A DNA stretch of 64,000 nucleotides from Streptomyces caelestis (GTDB lineage Bacteria > Actinomycetota > Actinomycetes > Streptomycetales > Streptomycetaceae): contig NZ_JACHNE010000001.1 of assembly GCF_014205255.1 (NCBI RefSeq), forward strand, positions 7,130,001 through 7,194,000, in the 5' to 3' direction. The notes beneath the pieces were generated by a model. That model was not told the origin of the DNA. It saw only the letters and a list, made by a program, of their open reading frames with translations, and searched no databases. Positions 12,000-20,656 of the stretch are shown here, in pieces. Both the position numbers and the translations under genes were made by a program. The number at the start of each line of letters is the position of its first letter. Position 1 is the stretch's first letter.

Positions 12000-12767
12000 T
12001 CAGCGCGCGGTCAGGATCCTCGGTCCCGACTCCGTGATCGCCACCGTGTGCTCCGCGTGGGCCGCGCGGGAGCCGTCGTCGGTCTTCAGGGTCCAGCCGT
12101 CGGGAGCGGCGTGGAAGCCGTCCGTGCCACCGCCGATGACCATGGGCTCGATCGCCAGCACCATGCCGTGCCGCAGCCGCATCCCGCGCCCTGGCCGTCC
12201 CTCGTTCGGCACGCCGGGGTCCTCGTGCATCCGGCGGCCGATGCCGTGACCGCCGAAACCGTCCGGGATGCCGTAGCCCGCGGCGCGGCAGACCGTGCCG
12301 ATCGCGTGGGCGATGTCGCCGATGCGGTTGCCGACGACGGCGGCCTCGATGCCGGCGGCGAGGGCCCGCTCGGCGGTCTCGATCAGGCGCAGGTCGGCCT
12401 GGCGCGGGGTGCCCACGACGAAGCTGAGCGCCGAGTCGCCGACCCAGCCGCCCAGTTCGGCGCCGAAGTCGAGGGAGACCAGGTCGCCGTCGCGCAGCCG
12501 GTAGCGGGTCGGGACGCCGTGCACGATCGCGTCGTTGACCGAGACGCACAGGACGGCGGGGAAGGGGGTCGGCGCGAAGGATGGCCGGTAGCCGAGGAAG
12601 GGCGAGGTCGCGCCCGCCTCGCGCAGCACGTCGTGCGCCACCTCGTCCAGCTCCAGAAGGGAGACGCCCACGTCAGCGGCCTTCTGCGCGGCCGTCAGGG
12701 CGCGGGCGACGACCTGGCCCGCCTCGTACATGGCGTCGATCGACGTATCGGTCTTCAGTTCAACCAT
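12000..12767 (-). CDS. map: type I methionine aminopeptidase
   Basis: This enzyme of 255 residues removes initiator methionine from nascent proteins. All metal ligands are visible: Asp100 and Asp111 in VSLDFGAELGGWVGDSA, His174 in GGHGIGRRMHEDP, Glu207 in LAIEPM and Glu239 in AEHTV, with substrate His83 in AIVHGVP. It lacks the N-terminal zinc-finger extension of eukaryotic enzymes. It is probably an accessory paralogue, because the housekeeping copy in actinomycetes normally sits in the ribosomal protein operon with secY and adk. It is divergent from a small XRE regulator across only 32 bases with a palindrome between. Confidence 0.92.
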   Translation of the reverse strand: MVELKTDTSIDAMYEAGQVVARALTAAQKAADVGVSLLELDEVAHDVLREAGATSPFLGYRPSFAPTPFPAVLCVSVNDAIVHGVPTRYRLRDGDLVSLDFGAELGGWVGDSALSFVVGTPRQADLRLIETAERALAAGIEAAVVGNRIGDIAHAIGTVCRAAGYGIPDGFGGHGIGRRMHEDPGVPNEGRPGRGMRLRHGMVLAIEPMVIGGGTDGFHAAPDGWTLKTDDGSRAAHAEHTVAITESGPRILTAR

Positions 12768-12771
12768 GCCA

Positions 12772-12793
12772 ATTATTATACCGGTATTAGAAT
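12772..12793. promoter_or_regulatory. AT-rich palindromic operator between map and XRE gene
   Basis: The core ATACCGGTAT (12778-12787) is a perfect palindrome and extends imperfectly to about 22 bases. It fills most of the 32-base gap between two divergent start codons and is strikingly AT-rich for this genome. Its position means a bound protein would block both promoters; the adjacent XRE protein is the obvious candidate. Confidence 0.6.
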
Positions 12794-12799
12794 GGGGGC

Positions 12800-13051
12800 A
12801 TGGTGCGCACCCCTCTCACCCCCGAAGAGCGCGAACGCGGCGAGCGGCTCGGCCGGTTGCTGCGTGCGGCGCGCGGCGACCGGAGCATGACGGAGGTCGC
12901 TGCGAGCGCGGGCATCTCCCCCGAGACGCTCCGGAAGATCGAGACCGGGCGGGCTCCGACCCCGGCCTTCTTCACGGTCGCCGCGCTGGCGGGCGCGCTC
13001 GGGCTGTCGATGGACGACCTGGCCGGGCAGTGCGTGCTGGTGCCGGTCTGA
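12800..13051 (+). CDS. small XRE-family helix-turn-helix regulator
   Basis: The protein has 83 residues and is almost entirely a lambda-Cro-type HTH: ERLGRLLRAARGDRSMTEVAASAGISPETLRKIETGRAPTP covers helices 1-4, with recognition helix near SPETLRKIETG. There is no ligand or dimerisation domain beyond the C-terminal helices. ATG 12800 follows a GGGGG stretch. It probably represses itself and the divergent methionine aminopeptidase through the palindrome in the shared promoter. The pairing of these two genes recurs in actinomycetes as far as I recall. Confidence 0.85.
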   Translation: MVRTPLTPEERERGERLGRLLRAARGDRSMTEVAASAGISPETLRKIETGRAPTPAFFTVAALAGALGLSMDDLAGQCVLVPV

Positions 13052-13162
13052 CGACGGGCGCTGAGGTTCCTGCGCCGGATGTGAAAACTGCCCGTAGCAC
13101 TGCTGTAACAGGACTGGTGTTGCCTACTGGGCGGAGTGCTCCGGTCGGGCGGGAGTTGAGTG

Positions 13163-15646
13163 ATGGCGGCGGATCGACTCCCGGATGACGTACGGGAGTT
13201 CGCGCAATACCTGGACGGTCTGCTGGCGCGCCTGGACCCGTCCGGGGGCTGGTGCGCGGTGTTCTGGCAGCGTGACCCCGAGGGGATGCGGGCCTGTCTC
13301 GACGGGCGTGAGATGCCGCCCTGGGACGTGGTCGAGGCGCTGTTGCAGGACCTCGCCGGGCAGTACGGCCCTGGCGGCGCGGGCCCGGAGACGGAACGCG
13401 CCCGGTCCCTGCATGCCGCCGCGCTCGCCGCGTACGACACCCGGCCCGGCGGCCGGGACGCCCTCGGGGACCGGCTCGACGTCATGCTGCGCGAACAGAA
13501 ATACGCCGCCGAACGCCAGGCGGACCTGACCCGCCTTCTCGCCACCGCCGCCACCCGCGAAGAGGCCGACGCCCTCCGCCTCGACCTCGCCTGGGCCCAC
13601 GACGACCACGAACGCGCGACAGCGCGCTGCGCGGAACTCCGGGCGCGAATGGCCGACTTGGACCGGCGCGAGCGGGGTGTGTCCCACGGGGTGTGGGGTG
13701 ACGGTGACGGGCGAGGTGGTGGCATACCGTGGGCTGTCGCGGGTGTGTCCGGCGGCCCGGGCGCGGCGGAGGACCCGGGTTCAGACGGGCGGCCCGGCCC
13801 GCGCGACGGTGGACCCCCGGACGGCGACGGTGCCTGGTCGGACGACGAAGGTGCCTGGTCGGGCGCGTGGCGCAGGCCGAACACCGGAGGCTTCGCGGCG
13901 GCGGACGGGGGTTCGCGCACGGGGTCCGGCACGGGGACGGGTCCTGGAGCGGCTACGGACGGTGGTCAGTCCGCATGGGGCCGTGGGTCTAAGGGTGATC
14001 GTCCGGCAGCGGACAGCGGCCCGGGGTATGGGGGCGAGGGTCCGGGATCGGGCAGCGGCCGGGGGTATGCGGGTGACGGTCCGGCAGCGGACAGCGGTCG
14101 TATGCGATCAGGCCCGGGTGGCTCGTACGACTTCGGGACGCCTGCCACGCCCTGGTACCGCGACGAGCCGACGTCAGTCGTGACGGGTGCCGCCGGTCGT
14201 CATGACCCCCGGCATGCGGACGCCGACGCGGAGGCGGAGCGCCGGGCCGACTTGCGGGAGGCTGCCGCGGGTGGCCCGTCCGGCGCGTTTGCGGCGCCGG
14301 ACGGTCGGGGCGGTGTCCAGGACGGTGAGTATGCGGCGGGCAGGGCCGCTCCCCGGGAGGCCGGAGCCGGGGGTGCGTCCGGCGCGTTCGCGGCCCGGGG
14401 CGGCCGGGCCGATGTCCGCGACGGCGAGTATGCGGCGGGCGGGGCTGCCTCCGGGGAAGCGGCAGCCGGGGGTGCGTCCGGCGTGTTCGCGGCCCGGGTC
14501 CGCCGAGCGGATGACTACGACGGCGAGTATGCGGGAGGCCGGGCTGCCTCCGGGGAAGCGGCAGCCGGGGGTACGTCCGGCGCGTTCGCGGCCCGGGGCG
14601 GCCGGGCCGATGCCCAGGACCGTGAGTACCCGGTGGGCCGTCCCGGCCCCCGGCAAGCCGCAGTCGACGGCGCTGCCGGCGTCTTCCAGGCCCCGGACCA
14701 GACCGACCGCACCTCCCGGGAAGCCGCCGCCGGCACGCCCGGCCCCTTCGCGGCCCGGGTCGGCCGGGCCGATGCCCGGCACGGCGAGTATCCGGCGGGC
14801 CGGGCCGCCTCCCAGGAAGGGGCAGCCGCCGGCACGCCCGGCCCCTTCGCCAACCCGGCCCCGGCCGACCACGAGCCCGTGACCCCCAGTCCCGTCACCC
14901 CCAAGCAACGCAAGCGCCGCCGCGGCAGTGCCCGTTTCGCCGGGGTGGTCGAGGAGGACGCCGCGCCCGTCGTCGTGCCGTCCGCTGCCGTGCCGCTGCT
15001 CCCCGAACCCGCCCCCATGACCGGTCGCCGTACGCCGCGTGGTGCGCGGTTCGCCGGGGCCGCCGATGAGGTGAGGGAGGAGCGGGCGGCACAGTCGCGG
15101 GGCGTGGCCGCCGGTGTGGCGGAGCGGAGGGAGGTCGTGCGGGCCGTCGAGGCCCTCGCGCGGCTGCGGAAGGAGGGGCGCAGCGGCGAGGCGCACGCAC
15201 TGCTGGTCGAGGCCACGTCCTGGGCCCCGGCCCGGTTCCCGTTGCTCGCGGACGAGCTGGAGCGGGCCGGGCTGGGCGCGCACTGGCAGACCCTGCTCTG
15301 GGAGGCCGCCTCGCTGCCCGCCGGGCGGCTGGTCGCCGCGGCGGACGCGCTGGGCGCGGCCGGGCGTGCGGCCGACGGGCAGCAGATCCTGCGGCAGGGG
15401 GTCGCCCGGCCCCCGGGCGAGATCGGAGAGGCCGTCCTCGGACTCGTCGCCGAGGGACGTCACCGCGAGGTGCGCGCGCTGCTCGACGCGTATGTCAGAG
15501 TCCGCACCCCCGAGGAGGCGGCCCGCAGCGCCGAGCCCGGTCCGCAGACCCTCGTACCGCTCCTGCTGGAGGCCGCCCAGGGCGTGTCGGACGAGCGGCG
15601 CTGGGACCTCCTGCACGCCCTCCGGGTCGCCGGATTCCCTGCCTGA
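13163..15646 (+). CDS. large repeat-containing protein of unknown function
   Basis: This encodes 827 residues. The N-terminal 170 residues are ordered (RLPDDVREFAQYLDGLLARLD ... coiled-coil around DDHERATARCAELRARMADLDRRE). Residues about 175-365 are a Gly/Asp/Ser-rich low-complexity stretch. Residues about 365-567 are seven degenerate copies of a 33-residue unit. The C-terminal 230 residues are again folded and helical (VVRAVEALARLRKEGRSGEAHALLVEA). Such architecture suggests two globular modules on a flexible linker. There is no signal peptide or membrane segment. The ATG at 13163 was preferred to the GTG immediately before it. No known function is recognised. Confidence 0.75.
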   Translation: MAADRLPDDVREFAQYLDGLLARLDPSGGWCAVFWQRDPEGMRACLDGREMPPWDVVEALLQDLAGQYGPGGAGPETERARSLHAAALAAYDTRPGGRDALGDRLDVMLREQKYAAERQADLTRLLATAATREEADALRLDLAWAHDDHERATARCAELRARMADLDRRERGVSHGVWGDGDGRGGGIPWAVAGVSGGPGAAEDPGSDGRPGPRDGGPPDGDGAWSDDEGAWSGAWRRPNTGGFAAADGGSRTGSGTGTGPGAATDGGQSAWGRGSKGDRPAADSGPGYGGEGPGSGSGRGYAGDGPAADSGRMRSGPGGSYDFGTPATPWYRDEPTSVVTGAAGRHDPRHADADAEAERRADLREAAAGGPSGAFAAPDGRGGVQDGEYAAGRAAPREAGAGGASGAFAARGGRADVRDGEYAAGGAASGEAAAGGASGVFAARVRRADDYDGEYAGGRAASGEAAAGGTSGAFAARGGRADAQDREYPVGRPGPRQAAVDGAAGVFQAPDQTDRTSREAAAGTPGPFAARVGRADARHGEYPAGRAASQEGAAAGTPGPFANPAPADHEPVTPSPVTPKQRKRRRGSARFAGVVEEDAAPVVVPSAAVPLLPEPAPMTGRRTPRGARFAGAADEVREERAAQSRGVAAGVAERREVVRAVEALARLRKEGRSGEAHALLVEATSWAPARFPLLADELERAGLGAHWQTLLWEAASLPAGRLVAAADALGAAGRAADGQQILRQGVARPPGEIGEAVLGLVAEGRHREVRALLDAYVRVRTPEEAARSAEPGPQTLVPLLLEAAQGVSDERRWDLLHALRVAGFPA
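14255..14863 (+). repeat. in-frame tandem repeats of 99 bases (33 residues)
   Basis: Four full units at 14255-14650 each encode 33 residues on the pattern (R/G)EAAAGGASGAFAARGGRAD followed by xxDGEYAAGRAAS. A shortened 22-residue unit, a 32-residue unit and a partial unit follow up to 14863. Repeats stay in frame and vary by substitutions, so they are protein repeats and not a CRISPR or replication array. Confidence 0.85.
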
Positions 15647-15816
15647 CCGGGCACGCCGTGCCCCCGGCGACTCACCCACAGGAGTGCGAATGGCGCCCGG
15701 CACCGCGGGTTGGCGACGATGGTCTTGGCAAGCCCGGGCCGGAGGCTTACGTTCGTGGCTCTACGGCCCGCTTCTACGGGCGTAGAGGCGCTGACGTCGC
15801 GTCGAAGGAGCAGCTC

Positions 15817-16659
15817 ATGGCCAACGTTGTACGTGCCGCCCTGGTCCAGGCCGCCTGGACCGGCGACACCGAGTCCATGGTGGCGAAACACGAGGAGCAC
15901 GCCCGCGAGGCGGCCCGCCGGGGCGCGAAGATCATCGGTTTCCAGGAAGTCTTCAACAGCCCTTACTTCTGCCAGGTCGAGGAGCCGGAGCACTATCGCT
16001 GGGCCGAGGCCGTGCCCGACGGGCCGACCGTGCGGCGCATGCGGGCGCTCGCCCGCGAGACCGGCATGGTGATCGTCGCGCCGGTGTTCGAGGCGGAACA
16101 GCCCGGCTTCTACTACAACACCGCCGCCGTGATCGACGCCGACGGCACCTACCTCGGCAAGTACCGCAAGCACCACATCCCGCAGCTCAAGGGCTTCCGG
16201 GAGAAGTTCTACTTCAAGCCCGGCAACCTCGGCTGGCCCGTCTTCGACACGGCGGCCGGCAAGGTCGGCGTCTACATCTGCTACGACCGCCACTTCCCGG
16301 AGGGCTGGCGGCAGCTCGGCCTCGCCGGAGCCCAGCTGGTCTACAACCCCTCCGCCACCCACCGGAGCCTGTCGTCCCACCTGTGGCGGCTGGAGCAGCC
16401 CGCGGCCGCCGTCGCCAACGGGTACTACATCGCCGCGATCAACCGCGTCGGGCAGGAGGAGTACGGCGACAACGACTTCTACGGGACGAGCTACTTCGTC
16501 GACCCCCGCGGGCAGTTCGTGGGAGACGTCGCCAGCGACAGCCAGGAGGAGCTCGTGATCCGGGACCTCGACCTCGACCTCATCGAAGAAGTGCGGCAGA
16601 CGTGGGCCTTCTACCGCGACCGCCGCCCCGACGCCTACCAAGGACTGGTGCAGCCGTGA
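15817..16659 (+). CDS. nitrilase-superfamily amidohydrolase, beta-ureidopropionase-like (copy 1)
   Basis: This C-N hydrolase has 280 residues. The Glu-Lys-Cys triad is visible as GFQE (Glu44), the Lys of KYRKHHIP (about residue 118) and Cys155 in YICYDRHFPEG. The overall sequence (NTAAVIDADG, EKFYFKPGN, EYGDNDFYGTSYFVDP) follows beta-ureidopropionase/N-carbamoyl amino acid amidohydrolases, which release ammonia and CO2 from carbamoylated amino acids. ATG 15817 follows AAGGAG at 15805-15810. The stop overlaps the aminotransferase start by four bases (GTGA), indicating translational coupling. A close paralogue lies at 19690-20532. Confidence 0.9.
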   Translation: MANVVRAALVQAAWTGDTESMVAKHEEHAREAARRGAKIIGFQEVFNSPYFCQVEEPEHYRWAEAVPDGPTVRRMRALARETGMVIVAPVFEAEQPGFYYNTAAVIDADGTYLGKYRKHHIPQLKGFREKFYFKPGNLGWPVFDTAAGKVGVYICYDRHFPEGWRQLGLAGAQLVYNPSATHRSLSSHLWRLEQPAAAVANGYYIAAINRVGQEEYGDNDFYGTSYFVDPRGQFVGDVASDSQEELVIRDLDLDLIEEVRQTWAFYRDRRPDAYQGLVQP

Positions 16660-17942
16660 CCGACGACCTGCTGGGCCGCCACCGGGCCGTGCTCCCCGAC
16701 TGGCTCGCCCTCTACTACGAGGACCCCCTCGAGATCACCCACGGCGAGGGCCGCCACGTCTGGGACGCCCACGGCAACCGGTACCTCGACTTCTTCGGCG
16801 GCATCCTCACCACGATGACCGCGCACGCCCTGCCCGAGGTGACGAAGGCGGTGAGCGAGCAGGCCGGGCGGATCATCCATACCTCGACCCTCTACCTCAA
16901 CCGGCCGATGGTCGAACTCGCCGAGCGGGTAGCCCAGTTGAGCGGTATCCCGGACGCCCGCGTCTTCTTCACTACCTCCGGGACCGAGGCCAACGACACC
17001 GCCCTGCTGCTCGCCACGACGTACCGGCGCAGCAACACGATCCTGGCCATGCGCAACAGCTACCACGGCCGCTCCTTCAGCGCCGTCGGCATCACCGGCA
17101 ACCGCGGCTGGTCCCCGACCTCCCTGTCCCCGCTCCAGACGCTGTACGTCCACGGCGGCGTGCGCACCCGCGGCCCGTACGCCTCCCTCAGTGACGACGA
17201 CTTCATCGCGGCCTGCGTCGACGACCTGGTGGACCTGCTCGGCCACACCCGTGCCCCGGCCGCGCTGATCGCCGAACCCATCCAGGGCATCGGCGGCTTC
17301 ACCTCGCCGCCCGACGGGCTGTACGCGGCCTTCCGCGAGGTGCTGCACGAGCGCGGCGTCCTGTGGATCGCCGACGAGGTGCAGACCGGCTGGGGCCGCA
17401 CCGGCGAACACTTCTGGGGCTGGCAGGCCCACGGGCAGAACGGGCCGCCGGACATCATGACCTTCGCCAAGGGCATCGGCAACGGCATGTCGATCGGCGG
17501 CGTCGTCGCCCGCTCCGAGATCATGAACTGCCTCGACGCCAACAGCATCTCCACCTTCGGCGGCACCCAGATCACCATGGCGGCGGGCCTCGCCAACCTC
17601 AACTACCTGCTCGAACACGACCTCCAGGGCAACTCACGCCGGGTCGGCGGCATGCTCATCGAGCGGCTGCGGGCCGCCGCCGCGCACGTACCGGCCGTAC
17701 GGGAGGTACGCGGACGCGGACTGATGATCGGCATCGAGATCACCAAGCCGGGGACCGACGAGGCCGACCCGCAGGCCGCGGCGGCCGTCCTGGAGGCGGC
17801 CCGCGAGGGCGGCCTGCTGATCGGCAAGGGCGGCGGCCACAACACCAGCGCCCTGCGCGTCGCCCCGCCGCTGTCCCTCAACGTCGCGGAGGCCGAGGAA
17901 GGCGCCGCGATCCTCGAGAACGCTCTGAGGAGCATCCAGTAG
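16656..17942 (+). CDS. class III PLP-dependent aminotransferase
   Basis: This is a fold-type I aminotransferase of 428 residues related to alanine-glyoxylate/beta-alanine aminotransferases. Visible features are HVWDAHGNRYLDFFGGI at the N terminus, TSGTEANDTAL, MRNSYHGRS, IAEPIQGIGG, WIADEVQTGWGRTG with the PLP-binding Asp, and MTFAKGIGNG containing the catalytic Lys. In a pyrimidine or hydantoin pathway it could deaminate the beta-alanine or 3-aminoisobutyrate released by the nitrilase; that role is inferred. GTG 16656 overlaps the nitrilase stop. The PucR gene follows after 26 bases. Confidence 0.9.
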   Translation: MTDDLLGRHRAVLPDWLALYYEDPLEITHGEGRHVWDAHGNRYLDFFGGILTTMTAHALPEVTKAVSEQAGRIIHTSTLYLNRPMVELAERVAQLSGIPDARVFFTTSGTEANDTALLLATTYRRSNTILAMRNSYHGRSFSAVGITGNRGWSPTSLSPLQTLYVHGGVRTRGPYASLSDDDFIAACVDDLVDLLGHTRAPAALIAEPIQGIGGFTSPPDGLYAAFREVLHERGVLWIADEVQTGWGRTGEHFWGWQAHGQNGPPDIMTFAKGIGNGMSIGGVVARSEIMNCLDANSISTFGGTQITMAAGLANLNYLLEHDLQGNSRRVGGMLIERLRAAAAHVPAVREVRGRGLMIGIEITKPGTDEADPQAAAAVLEAAREGGLLIGKGGGHNTSALRVAPPLSLNVAEAEEGAAILENALRSIQ

Positions 17943-17968
17943 CAGTGAACTAGCAAGGGAACGGCACC

Positions 17969-19534
17969 ATGACCATCACCTCGGATTCCCTGGAACGCGC
18001 GCTGTCGGTCCGGCAGGTCCTCACCCTGGAGCGGGTGCTCGCCGGGGAGCCCGAGGTGGTGGCCGGCGCGAGCCATCTCGACCGGCCGGTGCGCTGGGTG
18101 CACGTCGCCGAGGCCGCCGACGTCGGCGTGATGCTCAGCGGCGGCGAGATGGTCCTCACCACCGGCGTGCTGCTCGCCGGCGACGAGGAGAAGCAGGCCG
18201 AGTACGTCCGGTCGCTGCACCGCGCGGAGGCCGCCGCCGTCGTCCTCGGACTCGGCCGCGCCTTCCCCGCCGCACCGGACGTGATGCGCCGGGCGGCCGA
18301 GCGGTGCGGGCTGCCGATGGTCGTCCTGCACCGGCCCTTCCCCTTCGCCGAGCTCACCGAGGAGGTCCAGTCACGGCTCGTGCGGCGCAAGTTCGCCGCC
18401 GTTAGCCTCTCCGAGGCCGTCCGCACCGAACTCACCGCCCTCATCACCGAGGGCGCCCCGCTGCAACGCCTCCTCGACGAGGTCGCCCGGCACAGCGCCT
18501 GCCCGGTCGTCGTCACCAACCTCGCCCACCGCGTCCTCGGCACGGCGGGGGAGCGGCCGGCGGTGGACGACGTGCTGCGCGACTGGGAGCGCATAGCCCG
18601 CCAGGCCGGCGGCACCGAGGGCGACGGCTGGATCCGGGCCGAGCTGGGCGGACGCGGGGAGCGGTGGGGCCGGATCGTGCTGTGCGGCTACCGGGGCGAC
18701 ACCGCCACCGGACGGCTGCTGGCCGACCGCGCCGCCGAGGCCCTCGTCCTGCACCGCATGCTCGGCGGCGGCGCCGCCTGCTCCTGGGAGGAGCAGTCCG
18801 CACAGAGCCTGCTGACCGACCTGGTCAGCGGCATCGTACCGGCACGGCAACTGCTGCCCCGGGCCCGCGCGGCCGGGCTGCCGGTCAACCGCCGGACGTT
18901 CGTGCCGCTCGTCGTCCGCGACGGCGACACCCCCCGACTCGACCGGCTGCTGCGCCTGCTGGGCCTGCCCGGGCTGGTCGCCGAACTGGCCGACGGAGCC
19001 ACCGCCGTGCTGCTCAGCCTCCCCCGCGACCAGGACGCCGACGCCCTCGCCGCGCACTTCGCGACCCGGCTGCGCACCGACTCCGGCCCGGCCCGCACGG
19101 TCGTCGCCGCGGCCGACCCCCGCGTCGTCTGGGACGACGTACCCGCCGGCCTCCGCGAGGCCCAGCACGTGGCGGACGCCGTCGCCGACTCCGTCGCCGC
19201 CCTCGACCTCCCGCCGGTCGTCCGCCTGCGGGACGTTCACCTGCGGGGCCTGATCCGCCTGCTGCGCGACGACCCGCACGTGCAGTCCTTCGCGGAGCGG
19301 GAGCTGAACGGGCTGCTGCGCGCGACCGACGAGGACCTGCTGTCCGTCCTGCGCACCTACCTCGCCACCGGCCGCAACAAGTCCCGGACCGCCCAGCTCC
19401 ACCACGTCTCCCGGCCCGCGCTCTACCGCCGCCTGGAAGCCATACAGGTCCGCCTCGGCGTGGACCTCGACGACTTCGAGCAGGCCGCCTCGGTGCACAT
19501 CGCACTCCTCGCGCACGACGCGCAACAGCAGTGA
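17969..19534 (+). CDS. PucR-family transcriptional regulator
   Basis: This is a 521-residue purine-catabolism-type regulator. The N-terminal PucR domain (about residues 10-130, SVRQVLTLERVLAGEPEVVAG ... WVHVAEAADVGVML) would sense a metabolite. A GGDEF-like/CdaR central region follows. A C-terminal HTH (about residues 455-515, TYLATGRNKSRTAQLHHVSRPALYRRLEAIQVRLG) would bind DNA. It lies inside the catabolic operon, between the aminotransferase and the second nitrilase. It could act on the direct repeats in the downstream gap at 19586-19627. Confidence 0.9.
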   Translation: MTITSDSLERALSVRQVLTLERVLAGEPEVVAGASHLDRPVRWVHVAEAADVGVMLSGGEMVLTTGVLLAGDEEKQAEYVRSLHRAEAAAVVLGLGRAFPAAPDVMRRAAERCGLPMVVLHRPFPFAELTEEVQSRLVRRKFAAVSLSEAVRTELTALITEGAPLQRLLDEVARHSACPVVVTNLAHRVLGTAGERPAVDDVLRDWERIARQAGGTEGDGWIRAELGGRGERWGRIVLCGYRGDTATGRLLADRAAEALVLHRMLGGGAACSWEEQSAQSLLTDLVSGIVPARQLLPRARAAGLPVNRRTFVPLVVRDGDTPRLDRLLRLLGLPGLVAELADGATAVLLSLPRDQDADALAAHFATRLRTDSGPARTVVAAADPRVVWDDVPAGLREAQHVADAVADSVAALDLPPVVRLRDVHLRGLIRLLRDDPHVQSFAERELNGLLRATDEDLLSVLRTYLATGRNKSRTAQLHHVSRPALYRRLEAIQVRLGVDLDDFEQAASVHIALLAHDAQQQ

Positions 19535-19585
19535 AACACCCGACCACCTGGGAAAACGGCGGTGAAACATGAGCTCACGGCAGAG

Positions 19586-19627
19586 TGACACGGTGACACG
19601 CCGCACGCCCTCAGACGTGACACGGTG
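19586..19627. promoter_or_regulatory. direct repeat TGACACGGTG in the second nitrilase promoter
   Basis: TGACACGGTG occurs at 19586-19595 and again at 19618-19627, 32 bases apart, about three helical turns on the same face. A TAGGCT hexamer at about 19655 could be a -10 element. The pair lies in the 155-base gap between pucR and the second nitrilase and is a candidate PucR site. Confidence 0.4.
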
Positions 19628-19689
19628 CACCTCAAAGAGGACCTTCCGGCTTCCTAGGCTCACGGCACACCGAGCGACCGGAGGTCCCG

Positions 19690-20532
19690 ATGAGCCGAGT
19701 GATCCGCGCCGCCGTCTTCCAGACCGCCTGGACGGGCGACAAGGAGTCGATGATCCAGGTACACGAGCAGGCGGCCCGCGACGCCGCCGCGCAGGGTGCT
19801 CACGTCCTGTGCTTCCAGGAGCTGTTCTACGGACCGTACTTCTGCCAGGTCCAGGACCCGGCCTTCTACGAGTACGCCGAGCAGATCCCCGAGGGCCCGA
19901 TCGTCCGCCGCTTCCAGGCACTCGCCAAGGAGCTGGGCATCGTCCTGGTCCTGCCGATGTACGAGGAGGAACAGCCCGGCGTCCTCTACAACACCGCCGC
20001 CGTGATCGACGCGGACGGCTCCTACCTCGGCAAGTACCGCAAGACACACATCCCGCAGGTCAAGGGCTTCTGGGAGAAGTTCTACTTCCGCCCGGGCAAC
20101 TCCGGCTGGCCGGTCTTCGACACCGCCGTCGGCAAGATCGGCGTCTACATCTGCTACGACCGCCACTTCCCCGAGGGCTGGCGGGCGCTCGGCCTCGCCG
20201 GCGCCGAGATCGTCTTCAACCCCTCGGCGACCTCCCGCGGCCTGTCCGGCTACCTGTGGCAGCTGGAACAGCCGGCGGCGGCCGTCGCCAACGAGTACTT
20301 CGTCGGCGCGATCAACCGGGTCGGCGTCGAGGAGTACGGCGACAACGACTTCTACGGCACGTCGTACTTCGTCGACCCGGAGGCCCAGTTCGTCGGCGAG
20401 GTGGCGAGCGACAAGGAGCCCGAGCTGGTGGTCCGCGACCTGGACATGGCCAAACTCCGCGAGGTCCGCGACCGCTGGCAGTTCTACAGGGACAGGGCGC
20501 CCGGGGCGTATGGCCCCCTGACGGCTCCCTGA
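19690..20532 (+). CDS. nitrilase-superfamily amidohydrolase, beta-ureidopropionase-like (copy 2)
   Basis: This protein of 280 residues is the same length as, and strongly similar throughout to, the product of 15817-16659. It carries the same triad motifs: CFQE, KYRKTHIP and YICYDRHFPEG. Differences cluster near the active site (ELFYGPYF versus EVFNSPYF; MYEEEQPGV versus VFEAEQPGF), which suggests different carbamoyl substrates. ATG 19690 follows CCGGAGG. Immediately downstream, before hydA, lies a Streptomyces-type intergenic repeat. It probably hydrolyses the N-carbamoyl product made by the dihydropyrimidinase. Confidence 0.9.
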   Translation: MSRVIRAAVFQTAWTGDKESMIQVHEQAARDAAAQGAHVLCFQELFYGPYFCQVQDPAFYEYAEQIPEGPIVRRFQALAKELGIVLVLPMYEEEQPGVLYNTAAVIDADGSYLGKYRKTHIPQVKGFWEKFYFRPGNSGWPVFDTAVGKIGVYICYDRHFPEGWRALGLAGAEIVFNPSATSRGLSGYLWQLEQPAAAVANEYFVGAINRVGVEEYGDNDFYGTSYFVDPEAQFVGEVASDKEPELVVRDLDMAKLREVRDRWQFYRDRAPGAYGPLTAP

Positions 20533-20558
20533 AAGGGCGCCCGGGCCGCATTGTCCTG

Positions 20559-20617
20559 AAGGGGCGCGGGGCTGCATTCGACAGGCGGCTACCGCCGCGC
20601 GGGCGCGAGCAACCACC
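20559..20617. repeat. Streptomyces-type intergenic repeat, copy 2
   Basis: AGGGGCGCGGGGCTGC ... GGCGGCTACCGCCGCG ... GGGCGCGAGCAACCACC is the inverted counterpart of the segment at 9234-9289. It lies between the second nitrilase stop and hydA and contains a GGCGGCTaCCGCCG-like hairpin, so it may attenuate readthrough into hydA. Confidence 0.5.
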
Positions 20618-20656
20618 GACAACCCGCACCAACCCACTGCGAGGAGCGACCACGAC

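Noticed and set aside
14255..14863. Regular 99-base repeats considered as a CRISPR array
   Set aside because: There are no unique spacers, units are contiguous and in frame, and they vary by codon substitutions; they encode protein repeats.
15647..15667. Small GGGCAC-gcc-GTGCCC hairpin after the repeat-protein gene as a terminator
   Set aside because: The stem is only six base pairs with a three-base loop and no T-tract; too weak to list as a feature.
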